A stretch of DNA of 64,000 nucleotides from an uncultured Oscillospiraceae bacterium (lineage in GTDB: Bacteria; Bacillota; Clostridia; Oscillospirales; Ruminococcaceae). Below the pieces are notes generated by a model. That model worked only from the letters and a program-made list of their open reading frames with translations, was not told the origin of the DNA and did no database searches. Positions within the stretch are counted from its first letter, which is position 1; each line of letters opens with the position of its first letter. Location: NCBI GenBank assembly GCA_934444765.1, contig CAKSDC010000004.1, forward strand, positions 1 to 64,000. Direction: 5' to 3'. This document shows, one piece after another, positions 52,439-61,541 of the stretch. A program made the position numbers and the translations under genes.

Positions 52439-54157
52439 ATGAATGAATTAGAACTATATAATCTTTGGTGTAACTGTGCTACCGAAGATGCTGATATCGT
52501 AGAAGAATTAAAGTCTATCAATGGCAACGAAGATGCTATTAAAGAAAGATTTTACAAAAACTTAGAGTTTGGTACTGGCGGTCTTAGAGGCGTTATAGGT
52601 GCTGGTACTGCAAGATTAAACATCTATACTATTAGAAAAGCTACTCAAGGTTTAGCTAACTATCTAAACGAACACTTTACCAATCCAAGTGTTGCAGTAT
52701 CTTTTGATAGCAGAATAAAGTCTACTACTTTTGCTAAGACTGCTTGTGAAGTATTAGCCGGTAACGGAATTAAAGCTAACATATACACCGAATTAATGCC
52801 TACTCCTATGCTATCATTTGCAGTTAGAGAGTTAAAGTGTCAAGCTGGTATTATGGTTACAGCAAGTCATAACCCTGCTAAGTACAACGGTTACAAGGTA
52901 TATGGCGAAGACGGTTGTCAACTAAACCTAACCAACTCCGAAATAGTTATTAACAAGATAAACCAAGTAGATATCTTTAAGGACGTTAAACACATAGACT
53001 TTGAAGAAGGTATCAAGCAAGGTCTAATCTCTTATATTGGCGAAGACGTTATAGAAAACTTCTATAAAAACGTTATTGCCCAAGGTATCCATGTAGACTT
53101 AGTTAAGAATAGCGGTTTAAAGGTAGTATACACTCCATTAAACGGTACTGGTAACAAGCCAGTAAGAACTATTCTAAACAGAATAGGCGTAAACGATATT
53201 ACCGTAGTTCCTGAACAGGAAAACCCAGACGGTAACTTCCCTACTTGCCCATTCCCTAACCCAGAAATTAGAGAGGCTCTTAACCTTGGCTTAAAACTCT
53301 GTGAAACCGTAAAACCTGACCTACTATTAGCTACCGACCCAGACGCAGACAGAGTAGGTATTGCAGTTCCAAATCCTGACGGCGAATACGTTCTATTCTC
53401 TGGTAACGAAGTAGGTGCTTTACTATTTGAATACATCTGTAAGGAAAGAATAGCTCTTGGCACTATGCCTAAAAATCCTGTAGCCGTTAAGACTATAGTT
53501 ACTACCGATATAGTAAACGCTATAGCTAAGGAATACAACGTTGAACTTAGAAACGTTCTAACTGGCTTTAAGTTTATAGGTGAACAGATAGGTCTATTAG
53601 AGGCTGACGGTCAAGAAGATAGATACATCTTCGGCTTTGAAGAAAGCTATGGCTACTTAGCAGGCAGTTACGTTCGTGATAAGGACGCTGTAGTAGCTTC
53701 TATGTTAATATGCGATATGACTTCTTACTACAGAACTAAGGGTATATCTCTATATCAAGCAAGAGAAAACCTATACAAAAAGTATGGTTGTTATCACCAT
53801 TCACAAGAAAGTTTCCAATTTGAAGGCATCACTGGTATGCAAAAGATGAAAGACCTTATGGCTCATCTTAGAGAACACGTTCCAACTGAAATAGCTGGCT
53901 TAACCGTTACTAACTTTGAAGACTATATAGCAAGCACTTCTAAGGATATGGCTACTGGTACAGTAACTACTCTTACACTACCTAAGTCCGACGTATTAGT
54001 ATTCAAGCTAACAGACGGTGCAAGCGTAGTAATCAGACCTTCTGGTACAGAACCTAAGATTAAGGCTTACTACACTACTATAGCTGAAACTCAAGAACTT
54101 GCTACTAACCTAAAGAACACTATCTCCGATAGCTTTAAGAAGATATTAGGTTTATAA
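52439..54157 (+). CDS. pgm: Phosphoglucomutase / phosphomannomutase
   Basis: A 572-residue alpha-D-phosphohexomutase that interconverts glucose-6- and glucose-1-phosphate, feeding GlgC. The catalytic phosphoserine loop is GIMVTASHNPAKYNGYKVYG (about 135-155), the metal loop is LLATDPDADRVGIAVP (about 295-310), the sugar-binding block is FGFEESYGYLAG (about 397-408), and the phosphate block is VIRPSGTEPKIKAYY (about 530-544). Full length and PgcA-like. GGAGG lies upstream of the ATG. It has its own promoter. Confidence 0.95.
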   Translation: MNELELYNLWCNCATEDADIVEELKSINGNEDAIKERFYKNLEFGTGGLRGVIGAGTARLNIYTIRKATQGLANYLNEHFTNPSVAVSFDSRIKSTTFAKTACEVLAGNGIKANIYTELMPTPMLSFAVRELKCQAGIMVTASHNPAKYNGYKVYGEDGCQLNLTNSEIVINKINQVDIFKDVKHIDFEEGIKQGLISYIGEDVIENFYKNVIAQGIHVDLVKNSGLKVVYTPLNGTGNKPVRTILNRIGVNDITVVPEQENPDGNFPTCPFPNPEIREALNLGLKLCETVKPDLLLATDPDADRVGIAVPNPDGEYVLFSGNEVGALLFEYICKERIALGTMPKNPVAVKTIVTTDIVNAIAKEYNVELRNVLTGFKFIGEQIGLLEADGQEDRYIFGFEESYGYLAGSYVRDKDAVVASMLICDMTSYYRTKGISLYQARENLYKKYGCYHHSQESFQFEGITGMQKMKDLMAHLREHVPTEIAGLTVTNFEDYIASTSKDMATGTVTTLTLPKSDVLVFKLTDGASVVIRPSGTEPKIKAYYTTIAETQELATNLKNTISDSFKKILGL

Positions 54158-54187
54158 TACGTTAGTACAGAACTAATAGATAGATAT

Positions 54188-54216
54188 AGGCGAATTGATG
54201 TAGTATCAATTCGCCT
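54188..54216. terminator. Bidirectional terminator between convergent genes
   Basis: AGGCGAATTGAT (54188-54199) and ATCAATTCGCCT (54205-54216) form a perfect 12-bp stem, with TAATTT following on the plus strand. It separates pgm from the anti-sigma gene. Confidence 0.88.
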
Positions 54217-54223
54217 TAATTTA

Positions 54224-54649
54224 CTATTTAAATAGCATAGTAACCGTAGTACCTACGCCCACTTTAGATTGAATATCCATATAGTCGGAATACTTTGCCA
54301 TGTTAGATAGTCCTTGACCTGCTCCAAAGCCTTTCTGTTTAGCCTTGCTATTAGGAGGCACTGTAGAATATCCATTCTTCATAGCCTCTTGAATGTTTTC
54401 TATACCAGAGCCAGTATCTTTAAGTGTAACTACTATACTCTTATCTTCTGCGACTACTACTTCTACAGTACCGCCGTTAGCATGGATAATCATATTAATT
54501 TCACCCTCATATAAAGCTAAAGAACATCTTCTTATAGTTTCGGGTGATATCTTTAGTAGTTCCAACTGTTTAGTAACTTCAGTAGATATATTACCAGCAG
54601 ACACCAAATCGAAAGCGTCTATAGTGTATTTTAAAGTGGTATTAGCCAT
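54224..54649 (-). CDS. Anti-sigma-factor-type ATPase, HATPase family
   Basis: A 141-residue protein consisting of one GHKL ATPase domain, the type of RsbW, SpoIIAB and phage RsbT-like switch kinases. Conserved boxes are SLALYEGEINMIIHA (N box, Glu then Asn), VTLKDTGSGIENI (G1 box, Asp), and GFGAGQGLSNMAKYSDYMDI (G2 box). The ATG at 54649 has AAGGAG seven bases before it. Its partner sigma factor or antagonist is not adjacent. SpoIIAB-like function cannot be assumed, because the classical spoIIA neighbours are missing. Confidence 0.85.
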   Translation of the reverse strand: MANTTLKYTIDAFDLVSAGNISTEVTKQLELLKISPETIRRCSLALYEGEINMIIHANGGTVEVVVAEDKSIVVTLKDTGSGIENIQEAMKNGYSTVPPNSKAKQKGFGAGQGLSNMAKYSDYMDIQSKVGVGTTVTMLFK

Positions 54650-54743
54650 ATACACACTCCTTCCTTAATAAAAAATTATAGTATTAAGTTATTATAATTA
54701 TAACACAACGTAAACAGTATATCAATAGATTTTGCTTTTTAGG

Positions 54744-54772
54744 TTGACATATTCTATGTTTTTTGGTACACT
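54744..54772 (+). promoter_or_regulatory. Promoter of the VanY-like gene
   Basis: TTGACA (54744-54749) and TACACT (54767-54772) are 17 bases apart; AAGGAGG follows before the ATG at 54810. Confidence 0.75.
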
Positions 54773-54809
54773 ATTAGTGTACATCGTATAAGGAGGTTTA
54801 TAAACTCTA

Positions 54810-55781
54810 ATGAATAAGATAGATATTAGTAAAAATGTACACAAAAAGATTAATATAAAAGGAGTATGTATTATGCTATTAATAGTAATAGCAGTAATAA
54901 TAATATTCGACTTCTTTTATAGAATGTTTACTAAGGATAACAACATTGAACAGACCAGTTATGCTATAGTTACCGAAGCTACCGATACTACCATAGGTAG
55001 CGAACTTCCAACTTCCGAACCGACACAGACAGAAGTTTCACAGACTATAGATAGTTCGCTATATAATACAGTAAATAAGTCTATGGATGACATCTCAAAA
55101 GGTGCTTTAGCAGTTATAAACACTGAACATCCTACTAACTTTCCCGATATAAGCGACAAACTATCTACTTTTAACTACTACTATGGTACAGGATACAAGC
55201 TATCCGACTTTAACATAGAAGTATGTCAAGACATTATCGAACCGTTCAATAATATGCTACTCGATTTTTATAACCAAACTCAAATACCATATACTACTAT
55301 AGTACAAGGCTATACCAGTAGTGACGCAGACGACAGCAACGGTACTTCCGACAGCTGTTCTGGTTACGCTTTAGAGTTTAAAGTGGTTACTGAAAGTCAA
55401 ATATTAGACTTCGACGGTACGGGCGAATATGCATGGTTCGAAGAAAACTGTTACAAGTACGGTTTTGTGTTAAGATATCCTGACAGTAAAAGTTCTATCA
55501 CTAATACTGAATACACTCCTAATCACTTTAGGTACGTAGGTATTCCACACTCTAACATAATGCAAGATAAAAACCTATGCTTAGAAGAGTACATAGACTT
55601 TTTAAAAGATTACAACTTCTACAAAGAACATCTATACCTAACCATAGGTAGCATAAACTACGAAATATACTACGTTCCAGCTGAAACTACTGGAAATACC
55701 AGTGTTCCAGTACCTAAAGATGAATACTATGTAATATCAGGCAACAACGTAGATGGCTTTATAGTTACCATATTAAAGTAA
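54810..55781 (+). CDS. Membrane-anchored VanY-like M15B protein, probably inactive
   Basis: A 323-residue protein with one N-terminal membrane segment (about 20-37, VCIMLLIVIAVIIIFDFF), a Thr/Ser/Glu-rich stretch, and an external domain like D-Ala-D-Ala carboxypeptidase VanY (about 95-320). GTSDSCSGYALEF aligns with the normal SxHxxGxAxD zinc motif, but the His is Ser and the Asp is Glu. TPNHFRYVG aligns with ExWHFRYVG; the catalytic Glu is Thr and the second zinc His is kept. Three of the four key residues are lost, so I expect no peptidase activity; a wall-binding or regulatory role is possible. Confidence 0.75.
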   Translation: MNKIDISKNVHKKINIKGVCIMLLIVIAVIIIFDFFYRMFTKDNNIEQTSYAIVTEATDTTIGSELPTSEPTQTEVSQTIDSSLYNTVNKSMDDISKGALAVINTEHPTNFPDISDKLSTFNYYYGTGYKLSDFNIEVCQDIIEPFNNMLLDFYNQTQIPYTTIVQGYTSSDADDSNGTSDSCSGYALEFKVVTESQILDFDGTGEYAWFEENCYKYGFVLRYPDSKSSITNTEYTPNHFRYVGIPHSNIMQDKNLCLEEYIDFLKDYNFYKEHLYLTIGSINYEIYYVPAETTGNTSVPVPKDEYYVISGNNVDGFIVTILK

Positions 55782-55816
55782 TATATGCTCAATTCCCACT
55801 AATATAGTATTGCTTC

Positions 55817-55845
55817 TTGACTTTACACCCTAAATGGTGTAAAAT
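55817..55845 (+). promoter_or_regulatory. lysA promoter with operator in the spacer
   Basis: TTGACT (55817-55822) and TAAAAT (55840-55845) are 17 bases apart. The perfect inverted repeat TTTACACC (55822-55829) and GGTGTAAA (55836-55843), with six bases between, fills the spacer. A protein bound there would block RNA polymerase. Confidence 0.75.
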
Positions 55846-55909
55846 ATTATTCGACGGAATACCGTTCCGTTAGACCATATACTAATACAAAGTGAGGGAT
55901 TTTATTATT

Positions 55910-57181
55910 ATGAAGACACCTTTTGTTTCTAAGGAGTTAGTAGAACGTATAGCTAAGGATATTCCTACTCCGTTCCACATATACGACGAAAAGGGCATTA
56001 GAGAAAACGCTAAAAGACTATTAAAGGCTTTCTCTTGGAATAAGGGATTTAAAGAGTATTTTGCCGTTAAAGCTACTCCTAATCCATACATTCTAAAGAT
56101 ACTACAAGAAGAAGGTTGTGGTACAGACTGTTCTTCTTACACAGAGTTAATTATGAGTGACGTGTGCGGTTTTCATGGTCACGATATTATGTTCTCATCT
56201 AACGTAACGCCTGCACAAGACTTCGCACTTGCTGATAAGTTAGGCGTTATCATCAACTTAGACGACTTTTCACACATAGACTTTTTAGAAAAGACTATAG
56301 GTCACATTCCAGAAACTATATGTTGTCGTTACAATCCAGGCGGACTATTTAAGATAAAAAATCAGATTATGGATACTCCAAGCGAGGCTAAGTATGGCTT
56401 TACTCATGACCAACTTATTGAAGGCTACAAGGTTCTTATGAGCAAAGGTGCTAAATACTTTGGTATACACTCATTCTTAGCAAGTAATACGGTATCTAAC
56501 GAATACTACCCAGTATTAGCTAAGATACTATTTGAAACCGCTGTAGAACTAAAACAGAAAACTGGTGCAGATATCAAGTTCATTAACCTATCAGGTGGCG
56601 TTGGCGTAAACTACAGACCAGACCAAGAACCTAACGATATTATAGCTATCGGTGAAGGTGTTAGACAAGCCTTTGAAGAGATTATGGTTCCTAACGGTTT
56701 AGGCGACTGTGCTATATTCACCGAACTCGGTAGATATATGCTTGCCCCTTATGGACACCTTATTACCAAAGTTACTCACGAAAAGCAAACCTACAAGGAC
56801 TACATAGGTGTAGACGCTTGTGCTTGTAACTTAATGCGTCCTGCTATGTATGGTGCATACCATCACATTACCGTACTCGGTAAGGAAAACGCTCCTTGTG
56901 ACCATAAGTACGACGTTACAGGTGGTCTATGCGAAAACAACGACAAGTTCGCAATAGATAGAATGCTACCTAAGATAGACATAGGCGACTATATAGCTAT
57001 TCACGATACAGGCGCACACGGTTTCTCTATGGGTTATAACTATAACGGAAAACTTCGTTCTGCTGAGGTTCTACTAAAGGAAGACGGTACTTATCAACTA
57101 ATTAGACGTGCTGAAACTCCTGAAGACTACTTCCGTACTTTCGACTTTTCTAAAGACTTCGACTTTAATAAAGAGTATTAA
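55910..57181 (+). CDS. lysA: Diaminopimelate decarboxylase
   Basis: A 423-residue PLP enzyme that makes lysine from meso-diaminopimelate. The PLP lysine is in EYFAVKATPNPYIL (about 47-60). The glycine loop is KFINLSGGVGVNY (about 225-237). The product and substrate sites are FTELGRYMLAPYGHL (about 274-288) and GGLCENNDKFA with the catalytic Cys. GFSMGYNYNGKLRSAEVL is near the C-terminus. The ATG at 55910 has GAGGG 11 bases before it; an upstream GTG at 55892 is less likely. It is a single-gene unit under an operator-bearing promoter. Confidence 0.94.
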   Translation: MKTPFVSKELVERIAKDIPTPFHIYDEKGIRENAKRLLKAFSWNKGFKEYFAVKATPNPYILKILQEEGCGTDCSSYTELIMSDVCGFHGHDIMFSSNVTPAQDFALADKLGVIINLDDFSHIDFLEKTIGHIPETICCRYNPGGLFKIKNQIMDTPSEAKYGFTHDQLIEGYKVLMSKGAKYFGIHSFLASNTVSNEYYPVLAKILFETAVELKQKTGADIKFINLSGGVGVNYRPDQEPNDIIAIGEGVRQAFEEIMVPNGLGDCAIFTELGRYMLAPYGHLITKVTHEKQTYKDYIGVDACACNLMRPAMYGAYHHITVLGKENAPCDHKYDVTGGLCENNDKFAIDRMLPKIDIGDYIAIHDTGAHGFSMGYNYNGKLRSAEVLLKEDGTYQLIRRAETPEDYFRTFDFSKDFDFNKEY

Positions 57182-57199
57182 TAGTATATAATAGATATC

Positions 57200-57232
57200 A
57201 ATACTCCCTTACTATAACGGTAAGGGAGTATT
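57200..57232. terminator. Bidirectional terminator after lysA
   Basis: AATACTCCCTTAC (57200-57212) and GTAAGGGAGTATT (57220-57232) form a perfect 13-bp stem, with a T-rich tail on both strands. Confidence 0.88.
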
Positions 57233-57236
57233 TCTA

Positions 57237-57860
57237 TTAGTTATTAAAGTCCATATACTTTTCTTCGGAACGTTGTACGGTTATAGCACCGTTAGAGATA
57301 TCTATAAGTTTAGCTTTTAGGGGTTCAAACTGTTCCACTCTTACTAATAGTTTAGTAGTAACGTTATCTTCAAAGATAGTATCCAACAGTTTAACGCCAA
57401 ATTCTGGAAGTATATAGCTTACTCTTCCGTATAGTGTATAGTCTGTAACGAACGATACCTCATAACTGCTACACATATCCATAATAGTAGCACTATCTAT
57501 CGCTATAGATACTGCATGAGAGTACGCTCTAACCAAACCGCCACCGCCAAGGAGTATTCCGCCAAAGTATCGAGTAACTACGCAACATACGTCTGTTAGA
57601 CCTCTTTTTTTAAGTACGTCCAGTACGGGAATACCTGCCGTACCCTGTGGTTCGCCGTCGTCGGAATACCTTGAAGTATTACCTTCTCTTAGAATGTACG
57701 CATATACGTTATGTTTAGCCTTTCTATGTTTAGCTTTAACTTCGTTGATAAAAGCCACGGCTTCATCGTTAGTAGTGACGGGAGCTATATATCCTATAAA
57801 TTCTGACTTTTTTTCGATAAACGACGCTTCCGCCCTATCTTTAATAGTGGTATATCCCAA
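57237..57860 (-). CDS. YigZ/IMPACT-family protein (UPF0029)
   Basis: A 207-residue protein. The UPF0029 signature is SDDGEPQGTAGIPVLDVLKKRGLTDVCCVVTRYFGGILLGGGGLVRAY (about 62-110), followed by a ferredoxin-like C-terminal domain (about 135-200). The eukaryotic IMPACT homologs regulate translation; bacterial YigZ function is unclear. The start appears to be TTG at 57860, with only a weak AAGG upstream, so the first residues are tentative. Confidence 0.88.
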   Translation of the reverse strand: MGYTTIKDRAEASFIEKKSEFIGYIAPVTTNDEAVAFINEVKAKHRKAKHNVYAYILREGNTSRYSDDGEPQGTAGIPVLDVLKKRGLTDVCCVVTRYFGGILLGGGGLVRAYSHAVSIAIDSATIMDMCSSYEVSFVTDYTLYGRVSYILPEFGVKLLDTIFEDNVTTKLLVRVEQFEPLKAKLIDISNGAITVQRSEEKYMDFNN

Positions 57861-57896
57861 ACCTTAGCACTTCCTTTAGTATAATAATAGTTAATA

Positions 57897-57927
57897 CAAA
57901 AAAAGAGTGGATTAATAATCCACTCTT
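57897..57927 (-). terminator. Terminator of rpmE
   Basis: AAGAGTGGATT (57903-57913) and AATCCACTCTT (57917-57927) form a stem with a short loop, followed on the minus strand by seven T residues. Confidence 0.88.
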
Positions 57928-57943
57928 AAGATTAAATAACAGA

Positions 57944-58144
57944 TTAGCCTCTGTTAAAACGTCTCTTAAATCTATCTACACGACCACCAGTATCAACAAG
58001 TTTTTGTTTACCTGTGAAGAATGGGTGGCACTTAGAACAGATTTCAACCTTAATATCCTTCTTAGTAGAACGAGTTTCAATAACGTTACCACAAGCACAA
58101 GTGATAGTGGTCTTTTCAAACTGTGGATGGATACCTTCCTTCAT
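57944..58144 (-). CDS. rpmE: Ribosomal protein L31
   Basis: A 66-residue ribosomal protein of the zinc-binding L31 type. Starts MKEGIHPQF. The cysteines are CACG (about 14-17) and [13 protein letters not shown] (about 32-44), so the zinc ribbon is intact. It ends [18 protein letters not shown] use the ATG at 58144, with GAGGTG seven bases upstream. Transcribed alone from a strong promoter. Confidence 0.96.
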   Translation of the reverse strand: MKEGIHPQFEKTTITCACGNVIETRSTKKDIKVEICSKCHPFFTGKQKLVDTGGRVDRFKRRFNRG

Positions 58145-58239
58145 TACGATACACCTCATTTCATAGTCAAAATATGTTAATGCAAGTAGCCCATCAAATA
58201 CTTTAGACAGTAGTACTTAAACACTGATTACAGTATTAT

Positions 58240-58268
58240 ATTATATCATAGTATTGGTTAAAAGTCAA
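58240..58268 (-). promoter_or_regulatory. Promoter of rpmE
   Basis: On the minus strand TTGACT (plus-strand 58263-58268) and TATAAT (58240-58245) are 17 bases apart, leaving a leader of about 90 bases. Confidence 0.85.
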
Positions 58269-58308
58269 GAACTTTTTTCAGCAAGTTTTTTAATACTGAA
58301 GCGTCTTA

Positions 58309-59514
58309 CTACTTACACTTTAAGCCTAATATAAACTGTTTAGCTGAACGTGGAGAACGTCCATTTCTGCCCAATACGAACCTTTCGGCGAGCATATCCA
58401 ATTCTTCGGTAGGCATATCTATATCGTTAGCCTTAGCAAGACTATGTACTATTTCGAGATAGTCTTTTTTGCTTGGTTGCATGAACTTAACCGATATACC
58501 AAAACGTTCCGATAGAGAAGTAAGTTCTTGTACGGTATCGTTAAAGTGAATATCGTCTCCTTCTCTGTCGGAGAAACTCTCTTTAACTAAGTGTCTTCTG
58601 TTGCTTGTAGCGTATATTACTACGTTGTTAGCACGTGAGGATACGTTACCCTCTAATATAGCCTTTAGTGTAGAAAAGTCGTTATCATCACTATTAAACG
58701 ATAGGTCATCTATAAAGATTATAAACTTTAAAGGGTTTCTATTTAAGCTATCCATAATCTTTGGAATATCGTGAATGTTCTTCTTTTCTATTTGGATAAT
58801 TCTTAGACCGTTTTCAGCGAACTTATTACATACCGCCTTAACTGTAGAAGACTTACCAGTACCCGCATCGCCATATAGTAGTACGTTAGAAGCTGGTTTA
58901 CCGTCTATTAAGGCTTTGGTATTGTCTATTACTATCTGTCTTTCACGCTTGTAACCAGTAAGTTCTTCTAAGGTAGTGGTATCTGGATGCTTAATTGGAA
59001 CTATTTCGCCATTTTGAACTATAAACATCTTATACTCTGCGAATATTCCGTAACCGTAAGAAGATATATTCTTAATTCTAAATAGATATTCGTCTACAAA
59101 GTTTAGAGAAGAAGTCTTCCAATTAGGCAGATACTTGCTATAGTCTATATGAGTTTTAATCTCTTCAGACTGTATTCTTGATACTGTATTTAAAGTTTCT
59201 AATTCGTGTAGTACGCATTCGTCTAATAGTAGACCGTTGCCTTCATCATAGTTACTGCATTTGCTCTTAACGTACACGTTTTCGTCCTCGAATATCTTTT
59301 TAAGCATATACGAAGTAAAGTTTACGTTGTACTTATACAGTTCAGATACAAAGTCGGCATACTTTTCTAACTGTAGTACAGTATCGGAAGTATTTTCTAT
59401 AGCCTCTAATAGTGCGATAAACTTTTTAACTACAGCGTCGTCTAAAAGATTTCTAAATACCACCAACGACTTTAAGTCGTAACTGTACTTAGCGGATTTG
59501 ATAAAACTTTCCAT
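58309..59514 (-). CDS. DUF815-family AAA+ ATPase
   Basis: A 401-residue protein whose C-terminal half is a AAA+ ATPase of the DUF815 type. The linker ELTGYKRERQIVIDNTKALIDG (about 155-176) precedes the Walker A GDAGTGKSSTVKAV (about 188-201). Walker B is FIIFIDDLSF (about 233-242), and YATSNRRHLVKESFSDREG is a DUF815 hallmark. The N-terminal 150 residues are helical and not recognised. It is the last gene of the TerD operon, 27 bases after the beta-helix-TerD gene. Its client is unknown; remodelling of a Ter complex is an inference from position. Confidence 0.88.
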   Translation of the reverse strand: MESFIKSAKYSYDLKSLVVFRNLLDDAVVKKFIALLEAIENTSDTVLQLEKYADFVSELYKYNVNFTSYMLKKIFEDENVYVKSKCSNYDEGNGLLLDECVLHELETLNTVSRIQSEEIKTHIDYSKYLPNWKTSSLNFVDEYLFRIKNISSYGYGIFAEYKMFIVQNGEIVPIKHPDTTTLEELTGYKRERQIVIDNTKALIDGKPASNVLLYGDAGTGKSSTVKAVCNKFAENGLRIIQIEKKNIHDIPKIMDSLNRNPLKFIIFIDDLSFNSDDNDFSTLKAILEGNVSSRANNVVIYATSNRRHLVKESFSDREGDDIHFNDTVQELTSLSERFGISVKFMQPSKKDYLEIVHSLAKANDIDMPTEELDMLAERFVLGRNGRSPRSAKQFILGLKCK

Positions 59515-59541
59515 AATATAAACACCTCTAAAAATATATAG

Positions 59542-60819
59542 TTAATATTCGGCATCTACACCGAATGATTTACATAGTTTAGGTAGTCCCTCTTTGTAGC
59601 CAGCCACTACAGGATTTATTTTCCAATTACCCTTGTACCTATACACTTCCGCAACTATAACGGTAGATAGTGTATTCAAGTCGGTCAACGGAATAGTATA
59701 TATAGGTTTACCATTGCTTAAAAATTCCACTTTAGGATTTTCAACCTTAGAAAAGTCTTTGTTACGGTCGTATTGACTGCCACCTAAGTATATAGAGTAA
59801 CATATAGATATTCTCTGTACCTGTGGCGATATATCGTTTAAGTTGAAGTATACCGAATTATCATTCTTCAACTCGACGATGCTATCTTTAGCACGTCTGT
59901 TACTAAAGAATACTACGTCTTCATCAAAGCGTGTGTGATTAGTAGCGTCGGTTAAGAATATATAAGGGTCTATATCCATAGGTTTGATAAGTTTAGAATA
60001 ACTCAACTTTACTGTAATAGAACTGTCTAATATAGTAACACGTTGACCACGTACTAATACTCTATTACTGATAGTATCATCGGTAATAGTAGCTTTAGAA
60101 GTAGTATCTGCTTTAATGGAAGGTGCTACACTATTCACAGGTGTAACACTTGGCATAGCCTCTATAGTATCTAAAGATACCACCGTGTTAGTATCCCCTT
60201 TGGAAATACTATTATAGTCATAGAGTTCTAAAGACTGCACTTTTTGAGCAGTACTTAAAGACTTACCGTCTACGTATACACGTCTAATATACTTAGACTT
60301 AAACAGTATATCTCCATATACCATAGAACCGTCCCTTAAAGGATTTACTGTAATAGTTATCTCGTTAGCACCTACACCGATAGCAGAAGGTCTTATGGTG
60401 ATAGCATTACAGTTAGATATCACCTCAGTAGGTTCAAACACGTACACACTTACAGTATAAGAGTTTTCACACTCCGACTTAAACGTTCCTAAGTGTAGAG
60501 TTCTTGGAATGTAAGTCTTTTTGCAACCTGCCACTCCACCGAATACTTCCACGTCTTGAATAACAGTATCATCTTGAACCTGTAATACGGCATAGTCGTC
60601 CTCGTAGCCCGATATACCAGTAAGTTCCAAACGTAAGTTTTTAAGTACTACACCTTTAGACTTAACTCTAACTACTGGTAGAGTATCATTCCAAAGAGTA
60701 GTATTGTTTCCTACTATAGTACAAGGACGGTCTACTATCACGTGTTCCTTGTACTCGCCCGATGGCAGTAGTATAGTATCTATATTAGAAGATAACTGAT
60801 TTTTTAAAACGTCTTGCAC
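59542..60819 (-). CDS. TerD-domain protein with N-terminal beta-helix-like region
   Basis: A 425-residue fusion. Residues about 1-130 look like a right-handed beta-helix of the pectin-lyase type (NIDTILLPSGEYKEHVIVDRP, TIVGNNTTLW, VKSKGVVLKNLRLEL, VIQDVEVFGG). The middle is beta-rich. The C-terminal 150 residues are TerD-like (ISPQVQRISICYSIYLGG, STVIVAEVYRYKGNWKINPVVAGYKEGLPKLCKSFGV), but the Asp-rich calcium site of normal TerD is poor (MDIDPYIFL). I prefer the GTG at 60819 (AGGTGG seven bases upstream) over the ATG at 60837, which has no ribosome site. Part of the Ter operon. Confidence 0.75.
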   Translation of the reverse strand: MQDVLKNQLSSNIDTILLPSGEYKEHVIVDRPCTIVGNNTTLWNDTLPVVRVKSKGVVLKNLRLELTGISGYEDDYAVLQVQDDTVIQDVEVFGGVAGCKKTYIPRTLHLGTFKSECENSYTVSVYVFEPTEVISNCNAITIRPSAIGVGANEITITVNPLRDGSMVYGDILFKSKYIRRVYVDGKSLSTAQKVQSLELYDYNSISKGDTNTVVSLDTIEAMPSVTPVNSVAPSIKADTTSKATITDDTISNRVLVRGQRVTILDSSITVKLSYSKLIKPMDIDPYIFLTDATNHTRFDEDVVFFSNRRAKDSIVELKNDNSVYFNLNDISPQVQRISICYSIYLGGSQYDRNKDFSKVENPKVEFLSNGKPIYTIPLTDLNTLSTVIVAEVYRYKGNWKINPVVAGYKEGLPKLCKSFGVDAEY

Positions 60820-60841
60820 GAATACACCACCTAACATTACG

Positions 60842-60874
60842 TTAGGGAATGATATAGTTCTATCATTCCCTTAA
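60842..60874 (-). other. Hairpin between two TerD genes
   Basis: TTAGGGAATGATA (60842-60854) and TATCATTCCCTTAA (60861-60874) form a stem of 13-14 bp with a six-base loop. The ATG at 60837 of the next gene lies at its foot, while the GTG start is beyond it. No T run. Confidence 0.6.
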
Positions 60875-60910
60875 CACTTATAGTCTAACGTACTAAATAG
60901 TTACTAAATA

Positions 60911-61495
60911 CTATACGCTTACGCCGTAATCCTTACATAGAGAGTATAGACCGCCTTGATAACCAGAAGCTACAGCGTTGAACTTCCAATCGTTACCATG
61001 ACGATATATTTCGCATACTACTATAGCAGTTTCGATAGAAAAGTCTTCCATTAAGTCGAAACGGAGAACTTCCTCGCCTACCATGTCATCGTCGGACTTC
61101 ATTTTAGCTACTCTAACGTATGCATTAGATACCTGTCCAAAGTTTTGTTTTCTTTCTTCAGCCTCGAAGATAGTAACAGTAACGGCTATCTTTTGGATAT
61201 CGCTTGGAACTTTAGAAAAGTCTATAAGAATAACTTCGTCGTCGCCTTCGCCCTCACCTGTACGGTTATCACCTGTATGAGTTACTGCTTCGTTACGGCT
61301 TACTAAGTTATTATAGAATATAAAGTCCTCATCACGATTTACCTTACCATTTTCGCCAAGTAAGAATACCGATGCGTCTAAGTCGAAATCGTAACCGCCG
61401 TCGTACTTGTTAGTATCCCAACCTAAACCTATTACTGCCTTAACTAAACTTTTGTCTAAGCTAACTCTTTGACCTTTTGAAAGACTTACTGCCAT
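60911..61495 (-). CDS. TerD-family stress protein
   Basis: A 194-residue TerD protein, the most standard of the cluster: [45 protein letters not shown] (about 34-52), [18 protein letters not shown] (calcium-site region, about 80-97), and [22 protein letters not shown] at the end. It is very similar to the protein at 38537. It is third in the operon, after the two TerD variants with a longer N-terminal loop. Confidence 0.94.
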   Translation of the reverse strand: MAVSLSKGQRVSLDKSLVKAVIGLGWDTNKYDGGYDFDLDASVFLLGENGKVNRDEDFIFYNNLVSRNEAVTHTGDNRTGEGEGDDEVILIDFSKVPSDIQKIAVTVTIFEAEERKQNFGQVSNAYVRVAKMKSDDDMVGEEVLRFDLMEDFSIETAIVVCEIYRHGNDWKFNAVASGYQGGLYSLCKDYGVSV

Positions 61496-61541
61496 TTTTT
61501 TTACCTCCTAATATAGAAATATTATTAACTATCACCTATAG

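Noticed and set aside
54224..54649. SpoIIAB anti-sigma-F
   Set aside because: The spoIIAA and sigF neighbours expected for SpoIIAB are missing, so only the ATPase family is claimed.
57213..57219. tRNA or other small stable RNA genes in the intergenic gaps
   Set aside because: I looked for TTCGA loops and cloverleaf arms in gaps and found none; the strong hairpins there are terminators.
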